Source: DAOUGC01 sp034429695 (GTDB lineage Bacteria > Chloroflexota > Anaerolineae > Anaerolineales > Anaerolineaceae). Taken from it: a DNA stretch of 10,147 nt. The DNA is taken from contig DAOUGC010000032.1 of the NCBI GenBank assembly GCA_034429695.1, forward strand, positions 1-10,147, read 5' to 3'. The position numbers were made by a program, and so were the translations under genes. The notes beneath the pieces are model-generated. The model had not been told where the DNA came from. It did no database searches and saw nothing but the letters and a program-made list of their open reading frames with translations. Shown here piece by piece: positions 1-5,600 of the stretch (positions are counted from its first letter, which is position 1; each line of letters starts with the position of its first letter).

Positions 1-354
1 AATGTCCGCCTGACGAGTCTCCACCCTGGCACGGTGTACTGCCGGGTCGGAGCAGATGACCTCGATCTCGACAAACGGCGCGCCGATGCCGATGGCCGCC
101 TCGCGCCATGCTGCGCGGGTGATCTCGACCGGATTCACTGTGTCGGCAACCACCGACATGCCCAGTTTCAGGTTATCCACGGCGATATGGTAGGCAATGA
201 TGTAGCCCTCCGGTCCCTGCACGCGGCCGCCTCCTTCGCGGATGGCCTGCTCGATGGTATCCACCCGCAGGTGTACAGCTTTTTGATGTTGTGCAAGCTG
301 ACGCGCCAGTGTTGTTTTGCCCGTTCCCGGGAGCCCGCCGAAGATGTAGAGCAT
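1..354 (-). CDS. P-loop kinase / AAA-family ATPase, C-terminus cut off by window edge
   Basis: The reverse strand reads open from an ATG at 354 to the window edge, giving 118 codons without a stop; the C-terminal part lies outside. The protein starts MLYIFGGLPGTGKTTLARQL, a classic Walker A motif (GLPGTGKT, residues 7-14) directly after the first beta strand. RVDTIEQAI (residues 30-38) resembles the conserved Asp segment after the P-loop in small zeta-toxin-like or gluconate-kinase-like phosphotransferases, and VVADTVNP (68-75) looks like the Walker B strand. Residues 95-118 (VEIEVICSDPAVHRARVETR) resemble the strand and lid-arginine segment of these kinases. A Shine-Dalgarno AAGGA ends 7 nt before the ATG. 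The family (predicted kinase, AAA_33-like) typically has about 150-190 residues, so roughly a third is missing. Substrate unknown. The gene is divergent from the TPR gene at 588. Confidence 0.85.
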   Translation of the reverse strand, partial: MLYIFGGLPGTGKTTLARQLAQHQKAVHLRVDTIEQAIREGGGRVQGPEGYIIAYHIAVDNLKLGMSVVADTVNPVEITRAAWREAAIGIGAPFVEIEVICSDPAVHRARVETRQADI

Positions 355-383
355 GGTGCAATCCTTGATTTTTGATGTTGGAG

Positions 384-406
384 CGTGGGGGTAATCCCCC
401 GCCACG
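384..406 (-). promoter_or_regulatory. GGGGG/CCCCC inverted repeat in the kinase leader
   Basis: GGGGG (387-391), TAAT and CCCCC (396-400) form a compact GC hairpin. Flanking CGTG (384-387) and CACG (403-406) allow an alternative, slightly longer bulged stem. It sits just downstream of the predicted -10 box of the leftward promoter, so it would be near the 5' end of the kinase mRNA. It could be a leader structure or a protein-binding site; no specific regulator can be named. Confidence 0.35.
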
Positions 407-412
407 TACCCG

Positions 413-442
413 ATTATATGTCGTTATCGCCGTGGCGATCAA
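413..442 (-). promoter_or_regulatory. Candidate sigma70 promoter for the P-loop kinase gene
   Basis: On the reverse strand TTGATC (442-437) is followed by an 18-bp spacer and a perfect TATAAT (418-413), 58 bp upstream of the kinase ATG. The spacer contains the palindrome ATCGCC-GT-GGCGAT (426-439), which also overlaps part of the -35 box and could be an operator. The promoter call rests on sequence match and position only. Confidence 0.55.
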
Positions 443-479
443 AAACAGACCCTCCTGATGATCACCGAATGTGGTTGCG

Positions 480-488
480 TGCTACAAT
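480..488 (+). promoter_or_regulatory. Possible extended -10 promoter for the TPR gene
   Basis: TGCTACAAT (480-488) fits an extended -10 element (TG-N-TACAAT). No convincing -35 hexamer stands 16-18 bp upstream, which extended -10 promoters can tolerate. It would give a 5' leader of roughly 90 nt ahead of the ATG at 588. Weak evidence. Confidence 0.3.
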
Positions 489-539
489 CATAGTCAACGT
501 TAATCCTTTTTCCCCTTAGACCTGACAATTGAAACGTAA

Positions 540-560
540 TCGTGCGGCGCTGTCGCACGA
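540..560 (+). promoter_or_regulatory. Leader hairpin upstream of the TPR gene
   Basis: TCGTGCG (540-546) and CGCACGA (554-560) form a perfect 7-bp stem with a 7-nt loop. It ends 16 nt before the Shine-Dalgarno AGGAGG (577-582), so it could influence translation or mRNA stability. The hairpin is seen directly; its role is inferred. Confidence 0.4.
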
Positions 561-587
561 CTCCGGTACTTTCACCAGGAGGAATTC

Positions 588-1187
588 ATGTTGAACCGTT
601 TGTTTGGCGGCAATAAAAGCCCGGAAGAATGGTTTGAATCAGCGCGCAAGCGCAATGTACAATTAATCGAGCAGCGGGAGCGATTTAATATTCAACAGAT
701 CGAAAGCATGCGCACCGGTGGCCATGACCCTTCCGCTTATGACCGTTTCAGGCAGGGCGAACGCAAGGGATTCAGGGCAATGATCGCTGACCTGGACAAA
801 GCCACCGATGCCCGCCCCAACTTTGTTGAAGCGTGGTTTAACAAGGGCTGCCTGTACGCACTGCTTGATGACCGCCAACAAGCGATGGATTGTTTCAATC
901 ACGTGTTGTCCTGCGATGGACGGCATGCCAATGCGTATTACATGATCGGCCATCTGGTGGCTGAGCAAAATCGACAGGTTGCTGCGGTGCCTTACTTTCG
1001 CAAAGCAGTGGAATACAACCCGAACGACGCAGAAGCCTGGTTTGAGTTACACATGGCGCTGCAGGCCGCCGGCGAACAGGACGCAGCCATCGAAGCGCGC
1101 GAACGCGCCTGGGCTTTGAACCCCGCATTAAAACCGGGCGAGCGTGGTGCGACGATTTACATATCCCAGCCGCGGTTGTTTTTGTAG
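588..1187 (+). CDS. Tetratricopeptide (TPR) repeat protein, 199 aa
   Basis: The ATG at 588 is preceded by a strong AGGAGG (577-582) with a 5-nt spacer, which fixes the start. There is no signal peptide or membrane segment, so the product is likely cytoplasmic. Residues 1-60 are charged and probably helical. Three TPR-like helical pairs follow, at about residues 80-113, 114-147 and 148-181. They show typical TPR spacing: small residues at the helix-packing positions, aromatics such as EAWFNKG and DAEAWFELHMAL at repeat starts, and Pro at repeat ends (ARPN, YNPND, LNPA). The third repeat matches the consensus best. TPR domains bind peptides or scaffold complexes; no partner can be inferred here. 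It stands alone, divergent from the kinase gene and followed by about 1.1 kb of non-coding repeats, so it is probably monocistronic. Confidence 0.85.
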   Translation: MLNRLFGGNKSPEEWFESARKRNVQLIEQRERFNIQQIESMRTGGHDPSAYDRFRQGERKGFRAMIADLDKATDARPNFVEAWFNKGCLYALLDDRQQAMDCFNHVLSCDGRHANAYYMIGHLVAEQNRQVAAVPYFRKAVEYNPNDAEAWFELHMALQAAGEQDAAIEARERAWALNPALKPGERGATIYISQPRLFL

Positions 1188-1219
1188 CGGTGGCCGGTGA
1201 AGGCCACGGCCGACAACCG
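1173..1219 (+). terminator. Nested hairpin at the end of the TPR gene, possible terminator
   Basis: An inner stem GTGGCC (1190-1195) / GGCCAC (1202-1207) with a 6-nt loop is enclosed by an outer stem CGGTTGT (1173-1179) / ACAACCG (1213-1219) that spans the stop codon. There is no downstream T-tract, so a classic intrinsic terminator is uncertain; it could instead protect the 3' end. Confidence 0.35.
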
Positions 1220-1221
1220 TC

Positions 1222-1248
1222 AACGAATGGGGAACGAATGAACGGATG
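1222..1248 (+). repeat. Short direct repeats AACGAATG
   Basis: AACGAATG occurs at 1222-1229 and 1233-1240, followed directly by the one-mismatch copy AACGGATG at 1241-1248. Related ACGGATT words recur at 1961, 1973 and 1982 inside the larger repeat array. This looks like non-coding repetitive filler. Confidence 0.6.
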
Positions 1249-1261
1249 GCGATCCACGTCT

Positions 1262-1525
1262 TTCTCCTCCTCCATTCGCGTTCTTTGCGGATGGAACTCC
1301 ATCGATGTCCTTTTCGATGGGGGAGGTGCTGGCGCGGCGCTTACACCGGAGGGGGTGCTTTGACAACGGATTTGGACTCCTAGACTCTTGCTGGCGGTCT
1401 TTGCGCCTGGGCGATGCAATACACCCCTCCCGGCGAATTGCCGAACTACAGGCAATTCGCCACCCTCCCCACATGGCTGCGTTCGCTGCGTTCACTTTGC
1501 CATGTGGAGAGGGAGAAAACGCCTT
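1262..1525 (+). repeat. Intergenic hairpin repeat, copy 1
   Basis: First of three degenerate tandem units. It starts with the pyrimidine-rich TTCTCCTCCTCCAT, then a hairpin CCATCGA (1299-1305) / TCGATGG (1314-1320), then CGCTTACACCGGAGGGGGTG, a TTTGACAACGGATT word and CTTGCTGGCGGTCTTTGCGC. Two further hairpins follow: a perfect 11-bp stem GGCGAATTGCC (1432-1442) / GGCAATTCGCC (1451-1461), and CACATGGC (1470-1477) / GCCATGTG (1499-1506). An extra 24-bp segment between two CTCCAT words makes another stem (1271-1279 with 1287-1295). No credible coding frame is present; open frames here are proline/arginine-rich read-throughs of the repeat. Unit edges are approximate. Confidence 0.65.
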
Positions 1526-1842
1526 TCTCCTCCTACAGCGATGTCTTTTTCGATGGGGGAGGTGCTGCCGCTGCGCTTACACCGGAGGGGGTGCTCTGAC
1601 AATGGATTGGATTCAAGACTCTTGCTGGCGGTCTTTGCGCCTGGGTGGTGTGGGATGTGCCTGCAGATGGATCATTTACCCTCATCCGGCGAGCACGGAA
1701 AGGCTGTGCTCGCCACCTTCTCCCTGGGAGGGAGAAGGAAAATCGCGCTTTTCGGGAGGACCCGGTCCGCCCGTACTCTCCCTGCGGGTCTTGCTGCGGG
1801 CCGATTCACGCAGTTCCTCCCGCCGTCCCCTACAGTATCCTG
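1526..1842 (+). repeat. Intergenic hairpin repeat, copy 2
   Basis: Same order of blocks as copy 1: TCTCCTCCTAC, GATGTC...CGATGGGGGAGGTG, GCGCTTACACCGGAGGGGGT, TGACAATGGATT, CTTGCTGGCGGTCTTTGCGC. It then carries a perfect 9-bp stem GGCGAGCAC (1688-1696) / GTGCTCGCC (1706-1714) and a perfect 9-bp stem CCTTCTCCC (1716-1724) / GGGAGAAGG (1730-1738). Positions 1657-1742 match copy 3 (2038-2123) with only 2 mismatches in 86 bp, so copies 2 and 3 share the more recent ancestor for that part. Confidence 0.7.
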
Positions 1843-2190
1843 CTTCTCCTCCTCCATCGATGTCCTTTTCGATGGGGGAGGTGACCCCGAACGCCGGTGT
1901 TGAAATATATGCTGCAAACGGCGCTAAACGGCGTTCGGGGGCGGAGGGGGTGCTCTGACAACGGATTCGGGAACGGATTTCACGGATTTGTGTTCAAACC
2001 TCATGCTGGCGGTCTTTGCGTCTGGGCGGTGGGGGAGGTGCCTGCAGATGGATCATTTACCCTCATCCGGCGAGCACGAAAAGGCTGTGCCCGCCACCTT
2101 CTCCCTGGGAGGGAGAAGGAAAAGCACGCTACCCGGTCCGCCGGTACTCTCCCTGTGGGTCTTGCTGCGGCGCAGGGCGTGCTGTGGGGG
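1843..2190 (+). repeat. Intergenic hairpin repeat, copy 3
   Basis: Third unit: CTTCTCCTCCTCCATCGATG, hairpin loop and CGATGGGGGAGGTG, then a replacement segment with a long inverted repeat (1885-1940), then GGAGGGGGTGCTCTGACAAC, GCTGGCGGTCTTTGCG and the two terminal hairpins. The first is GGCGAGCAC (2069-2077) / GTGCCCGCC (2087-2095) with one A-C mismatch. The second is CCTTCTCCC (2097-2105) / GGGAGAAGG (2111-2119), perfect. The shared tail CTCTCCCTGTGGGTCTTGCT (2147-2166) marks the end of homology with copy 2. No gene is visible in it. Confidence 0.7.
1885..1940. repeat. 12-bp perfect inverted repeat inside repeat copy 3
   Basis: CCCCGAACGCCG (1885-1896) and CGGCGTTCGGGG (1929-1940) are perfect inverted repeats separated by 32 bp. 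They occupy the place where copies 1 and 2 carry a GCGCTTACACC segment. This may be a small nested palindromic insert or a diverged variant of the local hairpin. Confidence 0.65.
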
Positions 2191-2258
2191 TAACACCAGG
2201 GAAACATGTGCATCTCAAACCTTACGAGCACCTTACAGCGCTGCAAGATCAAACGTTG

Positions 2259-2286
2259 TTGACAATAATGTAAGGTTCGTTAGAAT
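2259..2286 (+). promoter_or_regulatory. Sigma70 promoter of the first beta-helix gene
   Basis: A perfect -35 TTGACA (2259-2264), a 16-bp spacer and -10 TAGAAT (2281-2286). The call is strengthened because the paralogous gene at 7830 has the same boxes, the same spacer length and shared spacer/flank words (TGTAAGG and TAGAATGAAA). In both genes the -10 box ends exactly 83 bp before the ATG, predicting a leader of about 75 nt. Confidence 0.8.
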
Positions 2287-2358
2287 GAAACCATCCAATC
2301 AGAGCGCGCAAATTTTGTTTCAGGCCTGCTCATCATATTTCAAATGAATACATCCAAG

Positions 2359-2640
2359 GGAGGGCGGCATGATCGTTCGTGGATCCATGCGAAGTCTGTC
2401 GATCGCGTTGTTTCTTGCGCTGATCGCACTTTTGTCTGTCTGGTCGCTGGCGCTGGCGGAGGGTGAAACCCCCACCGCACCGGAAACCCCTGACACGGGC
2501 GGAGAAACCGTCCTCGAAACGCAACCGGAAGAGCAACCTGCACCTGAAGAACCGGCGCCCACACCCGAAGGGGAAGCGCAGGAAGCGGACCCGCTGCAGG
2601 AACCCGCAGCCCCGGCAGAGGTTCAGCCAGAGCCGGCAGG
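2359..2640 (+). repeat. 5' cassette shared with the paralogue, copy 1
   Basis: This segment (Shine-Dalgarno, signal peptide and Pro/Glu-rich linker) matches 7820-8101 with 7 mismatches in 282 bp and no gaps. Identity stops sharply at both ends: the leader before it and the coding sequence after 2640 are far more diverged. Confidence 0.9.
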
Positions 2641-5600
2641 GGTTGACGAACCAGCGTCGGAGGAACCCACTGCCTTGCAGGAAGTGGTGGAGACGGTGGC
2701 AGAAAACGGTCTGACGCTGACCAACCCCGAAGGCGAGAGCGTTCCCCTGGTCTCACAGGAAGCCGAGGAGCTTTTGGTGGATGTGGACCCGTTTTTCACG
2801 GTGGGCAGCACCACCTACAATTTCACCGCGGCTGATTGCAACCCGGATGTTGCCGGTAATCAGGCGTGCGGTAATCCGTTGCAGGCGGCCATCAACTACC
2901 TGGAAAGCCATGATACGCTCATCCCCAATGACCGCATGATTCACATTGAGGGAGCAACGCTCAGCATCCCGGGTAACGTGACCATCACCGGTTCGAACCT
3001 GGCTGCCAATCAGTTGCAGGGTCTGGTGGGGGCCGGTTCTTCCAGTTCAGGCGTGGCTGTTCCCACGGTGTTGAACTTTGCTTCAGGTTTTTACATGAAC
3101 ATCCTCGGGATACCCAATGCCTTCACCCTGCAGGGTATGGACATCACCGGTATCTATGGCGGAACAGGGCTGGTAAATATCAATGGGGTAAATGGAAACC
3201 TGACCCTGACGGATGTCAGTATCGAGAATAATGTCAACAACAGTTCCAGTTATGGTTTGTATGTTACCGGGGTTGGGGGATCAATCACTGCCAACAAACT
3301 GGTGGTGAGTGACAATGACAGCAAGGGCGCTTACTTTGAGAATAATGCCGGCTCGTCTGGCGTCACCATTCGCAACAGTGAGTTCAACCGCAACGGTGCT
3401 GGTGCGACAGTAAATAATGGGAACGGATTGGAGATTTCGACGAAAGGTCCGGTCCTTCTGGAGTATGTATCGAGCAGTTCCAACAATGGATTTGGCGCAA
3501 GCATATCTGGACAATCCAGCCTGGTGGTTAAGAATGCAGTTTTCAGCAATAATATTGCCACCGATGCTGATGGAATTGTCACGACTCCACCATACACGCT
3601 TACATCCATTGTTATGGAAAATGTTACAGCCGATGGAAATGCTGATCGCGGGTTGAATTTATATGCCAACGGCGCGATCACACTGACCAACATCCATGCC
3701 AGCGGTAGTGCCGGTTCTTATGGCATTTATTTGAATAATTGCAACCAATCCGGTGGTAGCTGCCAGACCACCCGCGCGGGTAATATTACCGTCACCAACC
3801 TGGTTGCCAGCGAGAACTACAACTCAAATCTGGTGATGGTTGCCCGAAACAATATCACTTTGACCAACATCGAGACGATGTATTCATCCAATGGATATGG
3901 CCTGATTGCCTACAACTGGTACACCCCGGGGGGCACCATCACGGCCACCAACATCCGATCGATGACGAATGATGGCAAAGGTGTGTCTTTCTATGCAACC
4001 TCGCATATCACTGTGAATAACGTCATTGCCACTGATAACCATGACGCCGGTGGCTGGTTTGAATCGAAAACGGGGACGGTTACGATTAAAGGCACCAGCT
4101 CAACCTGGTCCGATTTCTCCCATAGTGGGGGAACCGGGTTGTTTATTGACACACCGGGCAGTGTGATACTGAATTATGTGCGTGTAAATCAGGTTACAGG
4201 CGATGGTGTGGGTATTCAGATTAATCAGCGAGACACAGACCATGTAAGCGGTTCGACCAGCCTGACCCAGGTGGAAGCCAGTAACAATGCTGGCAATGGT
4301 ATTTCCCACCAGTCTGATGGACCGGTCACCCTGAACACAATCACAGCCATTCACAATGGTTACAACAATGTATCCATCCAGAATGCCTGGACCGATCTGC
4401 TCAAGGCTTACAATGTCAGCATTACCAACGGCACATTTAATGAGGCGCAAAGTGTTGCAGGAACGGCTGGTTATGGCTTGCATATCCTCAGTGTTGGCAA
4501 TGTGACCCTGAATAATGTGACTGCTCTGACCAACCAGAACCATGGTGTGAAAATCGGTGACATGGGTAACCCTGACCCGGCCGTCACCGGCGATGATATC
4601 CGCGCCAAAACTGTGACGGTGACCAACAGCGGCGGCAGGTACAACTATTTTTCAGCCAATCTGGATGATGGTCTGTATGTCTTTGCCACCCATATCAACC
4701 TGAGTTATGTCAATGCCAGCAGTAATGGACTGAGCGGCATGGTGGTGGTGGGCAGCGGCAATTTCACCGGTAAAAATCTGAGTACCAACAGCAATGGTCT
4801 TGAAGGGCTGTATGTGGAAATACTGGGAAGCGCATCCATCACCAGTATCGTGGCTGATAACAATGGTTCCGACGGAGTTCGCATCGACAACCGCGTACCC
4901 GAAGGAAGCCAGGTCAAACCCATCACGCTCACCACAGTGAATGCATCGAGCAATGATTCCCGCGGGATGTGGTTGAGCAGCAATGGGCAAATCACGTTGA
5001 CCAATGTGACTGCCAATAGCAATGATGAAGGCAATGCGCTGTTTGGGATCCAGAATGAAACCTGGTCCACAGGCGGCGTCACCATCAAGACCAGCGGCAG
5101 TTATCGCAACAGCTTCTCCGCATCATCCACCGGGTTCGGCATCAGCATCCCGTACAGTTATGCGGCGGTCAGCATCAGCAATGCTGATATAAACTACAAC
5201 CAGGATGGTGGTCTGGATATTACCCTGATTAACAAAGTGGGCGCTGGTCTGACCCTGAATAATCTGGCATTGATCGGCAATCACCATGGTGTGTATGCTA
5301 TTACCAAGGGTCCGATTGTCTTCAATAACAGTACCGTAAGCGACCATACCAGCAATGTTGTGGACGGCGAGTACGGCGCCAATCTCTCCAATACCGGCGA
5401 TGTCACGAAGCAATACAACATCACGTTCAGCAACACCACGTTTGATAACAATGAGACCTATAACCTGAATATCACCAGCACAGGGTCGGTGGTGCTCACC
5501 AATGTGTCTGCCACCAACAGTTCTGAGGGTTACGGCGTGACCATCAGCACCATGCCGGGATCCGGGCTGGGCAGTGTGACCATCAAGGCCACTGGCAGCA

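Noticed and set aside
34..375. Forward open frame of 113 codons opposite the kinase gene
   Set aside because: It is antisense to a frame with a clear Walker A motif and good Shine-Dalgarno; its own product has no recognisable features.
1360..1380. Promoter-like TTGACA in repeat copy 1
   Set aside because: The spacing to the nearest -10-like box is short (15 bp), the other copies have CTGACA, and there is no gene downstream for it to drive.
1305..1958. Several overlapping forward open frames through 1305-2347, up to 217 codons
   Set aside because: They read through the tandem hairpin repeats in different frames, are Pro/Arg/Ser/Cys-rich without domains, lack good ribosome binding sites, and repeat copies fall in different frames.
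1262..2190. CRISPR array or integron attC array
   Set aside because: Only three long, uneven, degenerate units with hairpins; no short identical repeats with unique spacers, and no cas, integrase or cassette genes.
2340..2756. Long reverse-strand frames opposite the 5' ends of both beta-helix genes (also 7504-8280)
   Set aside because: They are shadows of the Pro/Glu-rich coding sequence; their apparent mutual similarity simply reflects the duplicated cassette.
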